Source: Domibacillus enclensis (GTDB taxonomy: Bacteria; Bacillota; Bacilli; Bacillales; Domibacillaceae). Taken from it: a stretch of DNA of 64,000 nt. The notes under the pieces are model-generated. The model worked only from the letters and a program-made list of their open reading frames with translations. It searched no databases and was not told where the DNA came from. Of this stretch, positions 55,593-63,809 are shown piece after piece. Made by a program: the position numbers and the translations under genes. The stretch's first letter is position 1. Each line of letters begins with the position of its first letter. The stretch is taken from the NCBI RefSeq assembly GCF_900156125.1, contig NZ_FTLX01000004.1:1-64000 (forward strand), read 5' to 3'.

Positions 55593-57638
55593 ATGCATTC
55601 TTTTAAAGATCAACCGACTGGTGTGTTTCCATCTGTTTGTTCACTTGACTGCCCGGACCAGTGCGGATTGCTTGTTCATAAAAAGGACGGAAAGATCATT
55701 AAGGTGGAAGGCGATCCGAGCCACCCGGTGACAAAGGGCAGCATCTGCAACAAAGTGCGCAACATGAAGGAGCGGCTTTATGATGAAAAGCGTCTTCGTT
55801 ATCCAATGAAGCGCACCGGCAAAAAAGGCGAAGGGCAGTTTGAGCGGATCAGCTGGGAGGAAGCCATTCAAACGATTACGTCCCGCTGGAAAGAGCTGAT
55901 CGAAACAGATGGTCCTGAAAGCATCCTGCCCTATAGCTATTACGGGAATATGGGTATTTTAAACTCGGAAAGCATGGACCGGCGTTTTTTTCACCGGCTT
56001 GGGGCATCGTTGCTGGACCGGACTATTTGCCAGTCTGCGGGTGAAGCCGGTTATCGTTATACGATGGGCACGAGCAAGGGAACCGATCCGGAGGAAACCG
56101 TTCATGCTCAATTGATCATTTTCTGGGGAATCAATGCGGTGAGTACGAACATGCATCAGGTGGTGCTTGCCCAGCAGGCGCGGAAAAACGGCGCGAAGAT
56201 CGTCGTCATTGATGTGCATCAAAATCAAACCGGCAAGCTCGCGGACTGGTTTATTCCGATCATGCCTGGCACGGATGCAGCACTGGCGCTTGGCATCATG
56301 CATGTTTTATTTGCGGAAGGAGCGGCGGATGAATCGTTTCTGACAGAATATACCGTTGGTGTGGAAGAGCTGCGCGAGCACGTGAAGTCGTACGATCCTG
56401 AAACGGTGGCGAATATAACGGGCATTCCTGCAGAAGATATATACAAGCTCGCCCGTATGTACGGGGCGGCCTCTCCTTCCTTTATCCGGATTGGAAACGG
56501 GCTGCAGCATCACGATAACGGCGGTATGTGTATCCGGGCCATTTCGTGTCTGCCGGCTATTACAGGCCAGTGGCTTCAAAAAGGCGGAGGCGCGATCAAG
56601 GCGAACTCCGACTACCTGGCTTTTCATTCTGATGCCCTGCAGCGGCCGGATTTGCTTCAACATCCACAAACGAGACATATCAATATGAATCGAATCGGCC
56701 ATGCGCTGACGGAACTCGAGGAGCCGATCCAATCCATGTTTGTGTACAGTACGAATCCAGCGGTCGTGGCGCCGGAAGGCAACAAGGTCAGACAGGGGCT
56801 TTTGCGGGAAGATTTGTTCCTCGTCGTGCATGACTTGTTTTTAACGGAAACAGCACGATATGCCGATATTGTGCTGCCTGCTACTTCGTCATATGAAAAC
56901 ACTGATTTTTTCGCGTCGTACTGGCACCATTTTATTCAGCTGCAGCAGCCGGTGATCAAGCCGTACGGGGAATCGAAATCCAATGTGGATGTATTCCGTC
57001 TGCTGGCCAAGGGCATGGGGTTTGATGATGCGCTGTTTCAAGAAACAGAAAAAGACATGATTGATCAGGCATTGGATTATGACTTCAATCCGTTTATTCG
57101 GGGCATTCGGTATGATTCACTTGCGGAGGAGCAATTTATCAAGGCAGAGGTAGAGCCGATGTTTCCAGGAACATTGCCAACACCGAGCGGGAAAATTGAA
57201 TTGTATTCCGAGCAAATGAAGCAGGACGGCTATCCGCCGCTGCCGACTTATGTGCCGCTTCAAGACGATGAGGACGGCCCGTACCTTTTTATCCCGGCAC
57301 CGAATCATCAGTTTTTAAATTCAACGTTTTCTAACAATGAAAAGCATGAGCGGATGGCGAAAGAAGCGAGCTTATATATGAACGAAAAAGATGCCGAAGC
57401 GTCCGGCATACAGGACGGTGAACAGGTCCGCGTCTGGAATTCACGCGGTGAATGTATGTTGACCGCGGCCGTTGGTGAACATGTTCTCCCGGGTGTGGTT
57501 GTATCGCAGGGACTCTGGGCGGACAAGGCCGGCACAAAGCAGCTCGTTAATTCTCTCACGCCGGACCGTCTGTCAGACATGGGCGGCGGCGCGGTCTTTT
57601 TTTCCGGCCGGGTAAATGTATCAAAAATGGCGCGGTAA
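55593..57638 (+). CDS. yoaE: YoaE-type molybdopterin oxidoreductase
   Basis: 681 residues from the ATG at 55593; the ATG at 55578 overlaps the GAGGAGA ribosome site. The N-terminus carries the four-Cys [4Fe-4S] motif (CSLDCPDQC, then GSICNK). Molybdopterin-binding blocks: ESMDRRFFHRLGA, QLIIFWGINAVSTNMH, GAKIVVIDVHQNQT, IGNGLQHHDNGGM, FVYSTNPAVVAPE and the C-terminal molydop-binding domain (LNSTFSNNEKHERM). No Tat signal, so cytosolic. The substrate is unknown. It fits molybdate uptake genes 3 kb downstream. Confidence 0.9.
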   Translation: MHSFKDQPTGVFPSVCSLDCPDQCGLLVHKKDGKIIKVEGDPSHPVTKGSICNKVRNMKERLYDEKRLRYPMKRTGKKGEGQFERISWEEAIQTITSRWKELIETDGPESILPYSYYGNMGILNSESMDRRFFHRLGASLLDRTICQSAGEAGYRYTMGTSKGTDPEETVHAQLIIFWGINAVSTNMHQVVLAQQARKNGAKIVVIDVHQNQTGKLADWFIPIMPGTDAALALGIMHVLFAEGAADESFLTEYTVGVEELREHVKSYDPETVANITGIPAEDIYKLARMYGAASPSFIRIGNGLQHHDNGGMCIRAISCLPAITGQWLQKGGGAIKANSDYLAFHSDALQRPDLLQHPQTRHINMNRIGHALTELEEPIQSMFVYSTNPAVVAPEGNKVRQGLLREDLFLVVHDLFLTETARYADIVLPATSSYENTDFFASYWHHFIQLQQPVIKPYGESKSNVDVFRLLAKGMGFDDALFQETEKDMIDQALDYDFNPFIRGIRYDSLAEEQFIKAEVEPMFPGTLPTPSGKIELYSEQMKQDGYPPLPTYVPLQDDEDGPYLFIPAPNHQFLNSTFSNNEKHERMAKEASLYMNEKDAEASGIQDGEQVRVWNSRGECMLTAAVGEHVLPGVVVSQGLWADKAGTKQLVNSLTPDRLSDMGGGAVFFSGRVNVSKMAR

Positions 57639-57664
57639 GAGGAGATTTCAAGCGAATAGATTCA

Positions 57665-57696
57665 TGCCTCCTGGTTCATGATAAGAGCAGGAGGTG
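57665..57696 (+). promoter_or_regulatory. Hairpin masking the ribosome site of the DUF1540 gene
   Basis: TGCCTCCTG (57665-57673) pairs with CAGGAGGTG (57688-57696), including two wobble pairs, around a 14-base loop. The right arm contains the AGGAGG ribosome site of the following gene. When folded, the site is hidden; this suggests translational control. Confidence 0.55.
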
Positions 57697-57702
57697 TGTG
57701 AA

Positions 57703-57858
57703 ATGGCGAAAGATGTTCTTTGTGAAGTGGACAACTGCAAGTACTGGGATAAAGGCAACAAGTGCAAGGCGGATTCAATTTATGTTGTGAGCCACAAAGG
57801 CAAGCAGGCTTCGAAAAATGAAGAAACCGACTGTCAAACTTTCACACCGGGCATTTGA
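57703..57858 (+). CDS. DUF1540 small cysteine protein
   Basis: 51 residues: MAKDVLCEVDNCKYWDKGNK with four cysteines (C7, C12, C21, C44) and the closing CQTFTPGI. The C-x4-C-x8-C...C pattern is that of DUF1540, small Bacillus proteins that probably bind metal such as zinc. The ATG has AGGAGG eight bases upstream, enclosed in a hairpin. Too short for most gene finders. Terminator follows five bases later. Confidence 0.88.
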   Translation: MAKDVLCEVDNCKYWDKGNKCKADSIYVVSHKGKQASKNEETDCQTFTPGI

Positions 57859-57862
57859 TGGC

Positions 57863-57893
57863 AAAGGGGCGTCCTTTTCAGGGCGTCCCTTTT
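57863..57893 (+). terminator. Terminator after the DUF1540 gene
   Basis: AAAGGGGCGTCCT pairs with AGGGCGTCCCTTT (two wobble pairs) around a short T-rich loop, with a brief T run. Confidence 0.7.
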
Positions 57894-57975
57894 CCTATGC
57901 GTTGAACCGTCTTGTTTTAATCGGTTTATTCGTGATCAGATAGGGAACAATTTACGGTTTAGGAGGTAGGTTTTG

Positions 57976-58689
57976 ATGAAACAAGGAAAAGGAAAAGCAC
58001 TGATCGTGGCAGCCCTTGTGGCGGTCTCATTGTTTTTTTGGCTGAATCATGAAAAGAAAGAAGCGGGTGTTTCGTCAGCCGGCAAGGAGATGGTGGCACT
58101 TGGCGATTCGCTGACGTATGGTGTCGGGGACAAGACGGGGCATGGCTATGCTGAAAATCTTGAAGAGGTGCTGAATAAGGAAAATGATGTACCGCTGAAG
58201 GTCTACAACTACGGGATTCCCGGCCAGCAAACGGATGGGCTGCTTCAGCAATTGAGAGAGACCGACGTGAAGAAGACGTTAGCCAATGCGGAGTATTTCA
58301 CCATTTTTATTGGAACGAATGATTTAATTAAAAGCAACGGAGGAGATCTCAATCCATTGTATGAAGACCGGATTACTCGGGGCGAAGAAGATTACCGGAA
58401 TAATCTCCATCACATCTTATCCATTATTCAAGAGGAAAACCCGCAAGCACCTGTACTGTTTCTTGGGCTGTACAACCCGTACCCGGATTCCAAAGAGATC
58501 GAGGGGGTCATTACGGAATGGAATGAGCTGAGCCGGAAAATCGTCAGCCAGTATCCAAACGTCAAATTTATCGCAACCGATGGGCTGCTGAAGGAAAAAA
58601 GCACCGATTATTTTAGTGATGAGCTTCATCCAAACAGTAAAGGCTATGAGCTCATTACAAAAAAAATCATCGAAGAATATCATTTTTAA
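57976..58689 (+). CDS. SGNH/GDSL-family hydrolase (YpmR-like)
   Basis: 237 residues from the ATG at 57976 (AGGAGG nine bases upstream). An N-terminal helix (about 7-26) anchors it outside. SGNH blocks: GDSLTYGVGD (Ser nucleophile), NYGIPGQQTDG, IFIGTNDLI and DELHPNSKGYELI (Asp-His). It resembles B. subtilis YpmR and related lysophospholipase/esterase proteins. Substrate unknown. The gap to the next gene is 62 bases. Confidence 0.9.
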   Translation: MKQGKGKALIVAALVAVSLFFWLNHEKKEAGVSSAGKEMVALGDSLTYGVGDKTGHGYAENLEEVLNKENDVPLKVYNYGIPGQQTDGLLQQLRETDVKKTLANAEYFTIFIGTNDLIKSNGGDLNPLYEDRITRGEEDYRNNLHHILSIIQEENPQAPVLFLGLYNPYPDSKEIEGVITEWNELSRKIVSQYPNVKFIATDGLLKEKSTDYFSDELHPNSKGYELITKKIIEEYHF

Positions 58690-58751
58690 TAAGCGAAAAA
58701 GAAGGAAAAATGATAGATTGATCTCAAGAAGATAAAGGGAAAGGTGGCAGA

Positions 58752-59519
58752 ATGGCAATGGATTTAAAACTAGAAGGGAAAAAAGTTCTCATAACAGGCG
58801 GTTCAAAAGGAATTGGAAAAGCGATTGCGGGTGTGTTTGTTTCGGAAGGGGCGGACGTGTCAATCGCTGCACGCGGAGTGCAGGCGCTGAAAGCAACGAA
58901 AGAGGAACTTGGCGGGGCCATTTCCATTTTTGAAGTAGATCTGGCACGTGCTGATGAGAGGGAAGCGTTTATGCAATCCTTCATAGAGGAAAAGGGAGCA
59001 ATTGATATCCTCGTTAACAATGCAGGAGGCAGCAACGGCGGAAAAGCGATGGCAACAGAAATGGATCTGTTTTACGAGGCGATGGAGCTGAATTATTTTT
59101 CAGCTGTTCATGTAAGCAAGCTGGCCGTTGAACAGATGAAGCGAAGTGGCGGCGGTGCCATTGTGAACATTACATCCGTGTTTGGCCGGGAAAGTGGAGG
59201 CAAGGTGACGTACAATAATGCGAAAGCGGCGTTGATCAGCTTTACGAAATCGCTGGCGGATGAAGTAATCGCTGACGGGATACGCGTGAATAGTGTCGCG
59301 CCAGGAAGTATTTTGCACGAAACGGGAAACTGGAAAAAGCGTTTAGAAGAGAATCCTGAAGCGATCCAGCAGTTTGTGCAAAATGAAATTCCAGCCGGGC
59401 GCTTCGGCACGGCGGAGGAAGTGGCGAATGTCGTCGCTTTTCTGGCATCGGAAAAAGCCTCGTGGATGGTTGGAACGAGTGTGAATGTAGACGGCGGCCA
59501 GTCGCGGATGAATTTTTAA
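58752..59519 (+). CDS. Short-chain dehydrogenase/reductase
   Basis: 255 residues, classical SDR. The cofactor motif is TGGSKGIGKAIA, with NNAGG, the catalytic Ser in NITSVFG and Tyr-x3-Lys in TYNNAKAALI. The C-terminal VNVDGGQSRMNF is typical. ATG at 58752 with AAAGGTGG upstream; a second ATG at 58758 is possible. Substrate not evident; the gene precedes modA by 72 bases. Confidence 0.93.
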   Translation: MAMDLKLEGKKVLITGGSKGIGKAIAGVFVSEGADVSIAARGVQALKATKEELGGAISIFEVDLARADEREAFMQSFIEEKGAIDILVNNAGGSNGGKAMATEMDLFYEAMELNYFSAVHVSKLAVEQMKRSGGGAIVNITSVFGRESGGKVTYNNAKAALISFTKSLADEVIADGIRVNSVAPGSILHETGNWKKRLEENPEAIQQFVQNEIPAGRFGTAEEVANVVAFLASEKASWMVGTSVNVDGGQSRMNF

Positions 59520-59591
59520 CTGGAACCGACCCTGTCCACTTATGCAAATAATGATTATACTTATGTATAGGTGGCAAGGAGGGAATGTCTT

Positions 59592-60392
59592 TTGAAAAAA
59601 CGGTACGTACTATTGATCGGTCTGCTGGCACTATTCGTTCTTTCAGGCTGTTCAGCAGATGAACAAGGTGTGCAAAGAAAGCAGGAGGATACTGTCGAAT
59701 TGACTATTTCCGCTGCGGCCAGCTTGCAGGAGTCGCTGCAGGAAATTGCGGCTTCGTTTGAACAAAAAAATCCAGGCATCAGCATCACCTTTAATTTTGG
59801 CTCTTCGGGCGCGCTTGCCCAGCAAATGTCTCAGGGAGCGCCAGCAGATCTTTTCTTTTCCGCTGCAGAGGACAAATTCGCTCAAGTAAAGGAGGAAGGA
59901 TTAATTGACGAAGACGCCTGGACCAATCTCCTTGCAAATGAGTTAGCGCTCGTTGTCCCGCTCGATACGGAGCAGGAGATCAGCTTGTTCGACGATATTG
60001 TAAAAGCAGAGCGTATCTCCATCGGGACGCCATCAGCAGTTCCGGCCGGAAAGTATGCGCAGGAAACGCTGGAAGGAATCGGTGTGTGGGAAGACGTTGA
60101 ATCAAAGGTTGTATATGCAAAGGACGTTCGGCAGGTGCTTACATATGTGGAAACAGGAAATGTGGATGCGGGAATCGTGTATAAAACAGATGCACTCGTT
60201 TCCGATAAAGTAAAGGTGGCTGCTGCCGCTGACGAAACGATGCATACGCCCATTATTTACCCGGCTGGAATCGTAAAAAACTCGGCGCACATAGAAGCAG
60301 CCCAGCAGTTTTACAGCTATGTTCAAGAGGAAGAATCGATCAAGATTTTCGAAAAGTATGGATTTAAAGGGCTGACGAATCGTGGAAGCTGA
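59592..60392 (+). CDS. modA: Molybdate-binding lipoprotein ModA
   Basis: 266 residues from the TTG at 59592 (AAGGAGGG seven bases upstream). The lipoprotein signal ends FVLSGC with Cys20. Oxyanion-binding features: ISAAASLQESLQEIAASFE, FNFGSSGALAQQMSQGAPADLFFSA, IGTPSAVPAGKYAQETL and NVDAGIVYKTDALVS, all typical of ModA. It binds molybdate or tungstate outside the membrane and delivers it to ModB. It overlaps modB by 11 bases. Confidence 0.94.
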   Translation: MKKRYVLLIGLLALFVLSGCSADEQGVQRKQEDTVELTISAAASLQESLQEIAASFEQKNPGISITFNFGSSGALAQQMSQGAPADLFFSAAEDKFAQVKEEGLIDEDAWTNLLANELALVVPLDTEQEISLFDDIVKAERISIGTPSAVPAGKYAQETLEGIGVWEDVESKVVYAKDVRQVLTYVETGNVDAGIVYKTDALVSDKVKVAAAADETMHTPIIYPAGIVKNSAHIEAAQQFYSYVQEEESIKIFEKYGFKGLTNRGS

Positions 60393-61038
60393 TTTTTGGT
60401 CTCCCATTCGCCTGTCTATTGAAATTGCGGCTGTTTCAAGCGCTGTTGTGCTACTAGTCGGCATTGGCCTTGGCAGGATGATGGCAAATGCCCGCTTTAA
60501 AGGAAAAGCTGTTGTTGAAACCCTTTTTCTTTTGCCGCTTGTCCTGCCTCCAACGGTTGTCGGCTTTTTACTGATTGTGCTGTTCGGGCGAAGCAGTCCT
60601 GCGGGAAAGGCGATTGAATGGATCTTCCAGCAGCCGATTATCTTCACCTGGTGGGCTGCGGTGACCGCCGCTATCATTGTCGCGTTTCCGCTTATGTATC
60701 AATCCGCCAAAACCGGCTTTGAAGCGATTGATCATGACATTGAACAGGCGGCGCGCGTGGATGGTGCGGGTGAATGGAAGGTGTTTTTATACGTGTCCAT
60801 TCCTCTTGCCTTGAAAGCCATCGTCTCGGGCGGCATTTTAAGCTTTGCCCGGGCTCTTGGTGAATTCGGCGCCACCTTTATGTTTGCCGGCAATATTCCT
60901 GGCAGAACACAAACAGCGCCTATTGCCATTTACATGGCCATGGATTCAGGGAATATGGGCCTCGCCTGGCTATGGGTGGCTTGTATGATCGGCATTTCCA
61001 TTATCATGCTGGTCTGTGTTAACCTGATCAAATCCTGA
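60382..61038 (+). CDS. modB: Molybdate ABC transporter permease ModB
   Basis: 218 residues from a GTG at 60382 inside the end of modA. Five to six helices with the BPD_transp_1 EAA-type loop EQAARVDGAGEWKVFLYVSIPLALKAIVSG and the ModB signature ILSFARALGEFGATFMFAGNIPGRTQT. The ATPase ModC is not encoded next to it; B. subtilis yvgL-yvgM also lack it. It would share another ATPase. Confidence 0.94.
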   Translation: MEADFWSPIRLSIEIAAVSSAVVLLVGIGLGRMMANARFKGKAVVETLFLLPLVLPPTVVGFLLIVLFGRSSPAGKAIEWIFQQPIIFTWWAAVTAAIIVAFPLMYQSAKTGFEAIDHDIEQAARVDGAGEWKVFLYVSIPLALKAIVSGGILSFARALGEFGATFMFAGNIPGRTQTAPIAIYMAMDSGNMGLAWLWVACMIGISIIMLVCVNLIKS

Positions 61039-61059
61039 TTTTTTATGAGGGGTGGAAAA

Positions 61060-61440
61060 ATGGAAGAGCAAATTGTTTCATATATGAAAAGCCATTCTAA
61101 AACCGGCGTTTGCTCTAGAGAAGAGCTGATGTCTGTGATGAGTCCGAAAAGCAGCATCAATCGTGCGATACGCCATTCCAGCCGTGTGATCGAATGGGGA
61201 CAGGATGAGCTGATCTTAACCGAGAAACTAATCATGAGAGCGTCTGACAAACGAACCCTTTTCGTTTATATAACGAAGGCATGTTCAGCTGGCGAGTGCA
61301 CAGCCGGCTCTCTTTTTCAAAAAATGAAACCGGACAGACGAATGTTTTCAATTATAAAAGGGAAGCAAGTGGACAGTCCTGAAAAATTAGCCGTGCTCAT
61401 TGCATGGCTTTTCCCGGAAATAACTTTAGCGGCGGAGTAA
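61060..61440 (+). CDS. Hypothetical protein with winged-helix-like N-terminus
   Basis: 126 residues from the ATG at 61060 behind GAGGGGTGG; the ATG at 61045 overlaps this site. EEQIVSYMKSHSKTGVCSREELMSVM...SINRAIRHSSRVIEW reads as a small winged helix. Three cysteines lie at C18 and in KACSAGECTAG, which could bind metal or sense redox. The gene is 21 bases after modB, so it may regulate molybdate uptake or use. No family recognised. Confidence 0.6.
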   Translation: MEEQIVSYMKSHSKTGVCSREELMSVMSPKSSINRAIRHSSRVIEWGQDELILTEKLIMRASDKRTLFVYITKACSAGECTAGSLFQKMKPDRRMFSIIKGKQVDSPEKLAVLIAWLFPEITLAAE

Positions 61441-61465
61441 GAAAAGCGTTGCTCGACCCGCTGCA

Positions 61466-61495
61466 GCAGCCATTGAGGAAGCGCTCAATGGCTGC
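61466..61495. other. Perfect hairpin after the modB-linked gene
   Basis: A 12-bp perfect stem GCAGCCATTGAG/CTCAATGGCTGC, loop GAAGCG, between convergent genes. No T run on either strand, so not a classical terminator; may still end or protect transcripts. Confidence 0.6.
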
Positions 61496-61509
61496 GTTCA
61501 TTCACTGTC

Positions 61510-61932
61510 TTAATGATCGTCAAGCGGTTCGCCGGGCTGAGGTGTATAATTGTCCGGGTTTTCATGAGAAGGCGTTTGAACAGCTTTTTGCGTTTCAAGA
61601 ATTTGAGCAGCTGTTGTGTTCAGCCTGTTTTCCAAATTGACTGTTTCCAGCGTATCACCGCCCAGCCGTTCTGCAAGCTGATCGGTTTGCTGAGAGGCTG
61701 TACGGGACTGGTACAAAAGCGAGTCCAGCTGTTTTACATACTGGCGCTGTTTGGAAGCAGAGCCGTTTTTGGCGGATTCGATCACTTTATCCGCTCTCTC
61801 ATTGATCGCCGTTACCCGTTTTTCCAATGCCTGCAGCTCCGCGTTTGTCGGTGATGACGCTTGTGCTTGAAATGAGAAAGCAAGACTGGCCGCTAGAAAA
61901 GGGGCCGCCGCTTTTAAAAGTAAACCTTTCAT
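61510..61932 (-). CDS. Hypothetical secreted coiled-coil protein
   Basis: 140 residues from the ATG at 61932 (GAGGAGG upstream); the frame extends 91 codons further, overlapping the epimerase gene, and that part is not real. Signal peptide ends FQAQASS (about residue 26). The mature part is helical and charged (NAELQALEKRVTAINERADKVIESAK...SLLYQSRTASQQTDQLAERLGGDTLETVNLENRLN), a likely coiled coil, with a Pro/Asp-rich tail TPQPGEPLDDH. Function unknown. Confidence 0.7.
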   Translation of the reverse strand: MKGLLLKAAAPFLAASLAFSFQAQASSPTNAELQALEKRVTAINERADKVIESAKNGSASKQRQYVKQLDSLLYQSRTASQQTDQLAERLGGDTLETVNLENRLNTTAAQILETQKAVQTPSHENPDNYTPQPGEPLDDH

Positions 61933-62151
61933 CCTGATTCCTCCTCTAAGATGTTCTTCGGTATTGATACCTTTTCTATACCTGCCCCGATTTAAAATAA
62001 CCGGTCTGCCTCGTTTTTTAATCAAATTGAAAAAGGAATGTAATCTTTTAGGGAAGTGTTTATCTGGTAAAATATGATATTTTCTTTCTTTTTGATATAC
62101 TTCTATAAGGAAGAGAAAAGCAAATGAGCCAGAAAACGGAGGTTTTTTATT

Positions 62152-63039
62152 ATGAAGAAAGTCGTTTTGGCCGGAGGAACAGGGTTCATTGGTGATTATT
62201 TTCAACGAAACTTCAAAAAACTTGGGTGTGAGGTAAAAATGATTTCCAGACAGCCTGGCTATATCCAGTGGGACGATCAGGCAGGGATGATTGAGGCACT
62301 GGAAGAAGCTGATCTTCTTATTAATTTGGCAGGAAAATCAGTGAATTGCCGTTATAATGAAGAGAATAAAAGGGCAATTATGAATTCCCGCATTGAAACG
62401 ACCAAAAAGCTGGGCAATGCAGCTTTAGCATGCAAAAACCCGCCGAAGGTCTGGATGAATTCCAGTACAGCGACGATTTACCGCCATGCCGAGGACCGGC
62501 CGATGACAGAAGAAAACGGGGAAATTGGAACAGGGTTTTCCGTCGATGTCGCCAAAAACTGGGAGCACGCGTTTTTTTCCTTTGCTCTGCCGAATACAAG
62601 ACAGATTGCGCTGCGAATCGCGATTGTGCTTGGCAAGGATGGCGGTGTCATGACGCCTTACCGTAACTTGGCGAAATTTGGACTTGGGGGCCATCAAGGA
62701 AAGGGCAGCCAGATGTTCAGCTGGATTCATGTGGAGGATTTATTTCAACTGGTTTTGTTTCTTAACGAACGAACGGATTTAACGGGTGTGTTTAATTGTT
62801 CAGCACCGAATCCGGTCCGCAACCGTGAATTAATGGAAACGCTCCGGAAAAGAATGAACGTGCCATTCGGCCTGCCTGCCCCGAAGCCGCTTCTGGAAAT
62901 GGGCGCCACAGTGATTAAAACGGAAACCGAGCTCGTGTTAAAAAGCCGGTGGGTGATACCAAAACGTTTGGAGCAAGAAGGATTTGTCTTTACCTTTCAA
63001 ACGCTTGATTCAGCGTTTAAGGATATTTTAGGCAGATGA
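62152..63039 (+). CDS. SDR39U1/TIGR01777-family NAD-dependent epimerase
   Basis: 295 residues. The Rossmann motif is VVLAGGTGFIGDYF, then INLAGKSVNCRYNEENKRAIMNSRIETT, and a C-terminal DUF1731 part (VPFGLPAPKPLLEMGAT, SRWVIPKRLEQEGFVF). B. subtilis YfhF is of this family; the bacterial substrate is not known. ATG at 62152 with ACGGAGG upstream; terminator after the stop codon. Confidence 0.92.
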   Translation: MKKVVLAGGTGFIGDYFQRNFKKLGCEVKMISRQPGYIQWDDQAGMIEALEEADLLINLAGKSVNCRYNEENKRAIMNSRIETTKKLGNAALACKNPPKVWMNSSTATIYRHAEDRPMTEENGEIGTGFSVDVAKNWEHAFFSFALPNTRQIALRIAIVLGKDGGVMTPYRNLAKFGLGGHQGKGSQMFSWIHVEDLFQLVLFLNERTDLTGVFNCSAPNPVRNRELMETLRKRMNVPFGLPAPKPLLEMGATVIKTETELVLKSRWVIPKRLEQEGFVFTFQTLDSAFKDILGR

Positions 63040-63057
63040 TCTCGTTTATCAGGATAA

Positions 63058-63095
63058 AAAAGAGTCTTCTCATTTAAGCGTGGGAAGACTCTTTT
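63058..63095 (+). terminator. Terminator after the epimerase gene
   Basis: AAAAGAGTCTTC and GAAGACTCTTTT form a 12-bp perfect stem around 14 bases. Confidence 0.85.
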
Positions 63096-63220
63096 GTGAA
63101 TGAAACTATAGACAGTAAAGAGATTTGTGAAAAGAAAAAATTTCTGCAGTACCGTTATTCTAATTTTCAGATTATAATAAGGCGTAGCTGAAAATATAAT
63201 TGAATATGGAGGATTTGCCG

Positions 63221-63784
63221 GTGTATGTAAAAGTAGATTCGTTGGCACTGCTTAATCAGTTTAATCACATTTGGATGCAATGCTGGATTGAGAAAGGGTA
63301 CGGGTTAGAAAATGAACACAGGGACGCGGATCGATTTTTAATTGTAGATAATGCAGATAGAAAAATAGGCACAATTGAATTTAAACCGTACTCTCTTCAT
63401 CCGTCAAATGATATCAATGCCGTTTTTCCATTTCACCAGCTTCATATGATGAACGAGGATCCCCAATCAGTTGTTGAAATCGACAAAACAGCTATTTTAA
63501 AAGAGCATCGCGGTGCCAATTTAGCCCGGCTTCTCTCTTTATTTGTCCATTATTCAGAGTACTATCGTGTGAATTACTGTGTCGCCCTGCTTGAACGTAA
63601 TTTTTACAAGGCGTTGCGTATTGTTTACAAAATTCCCATGGAACAAGCAGGCGAAAAAGTATATTACAAAGGTGACTATGTGACTCCTACCATTATCTTT
63701 CCTCAAAAAATCATACAAAATAAAGAAAATTACCCATGGTTGTTAGCGCAAAAAAGTGATAAAAAGATCAATATCTCTTCTTAA
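63221..63784 (+). CDS. GNAT-like acyltransferase domain protein
   Basis: 187 residues from a GTG at 63221, eight bases after TGGAGG; the ATG at 63206 would put that site inside the gene. The fold looks like the acyl-homoserine-lactone/FeeM branch of GNAT: RFLIVDNADRKIGTIEFKPY, VVEIDKTAILKEHRGANLARLLSLFVHY, VNYCVALLERNFYKALRIVYKIP. An AHL-synthase-like N-acyl transferase is possible, but the substrate is unknown. Followed 25 bases on by a membrane protein, maybe in one unit. Confidence 0.7.
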   Translation: MYVKVDSLALLNQFNHIWMQCWIEKGYGLENEHRDADRFLIVDNADRKIGTIEFKPYSLHPSNDINAVFPFHQLHMMNEDPQSVVEIDKTAILKEHRGANLARLLSLFVHYSEYYRVNYCVALLERNFYKALRIVYKIPMEQAGEKVYYKGDYVTPTIIFPQKIIQNKENYPWLLAQKSDKKINISS

Positions 63785-63809
63785 TTGAAATGGAGAACGG
63801 GGGAACCGA

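Noticed and set aside
61933-62205. Longer N-terminus for the secreted coiled-coil protein
   Set aside because: It would overlap the epimerase gene and would bury a good signal peptide with its own ribosome site.
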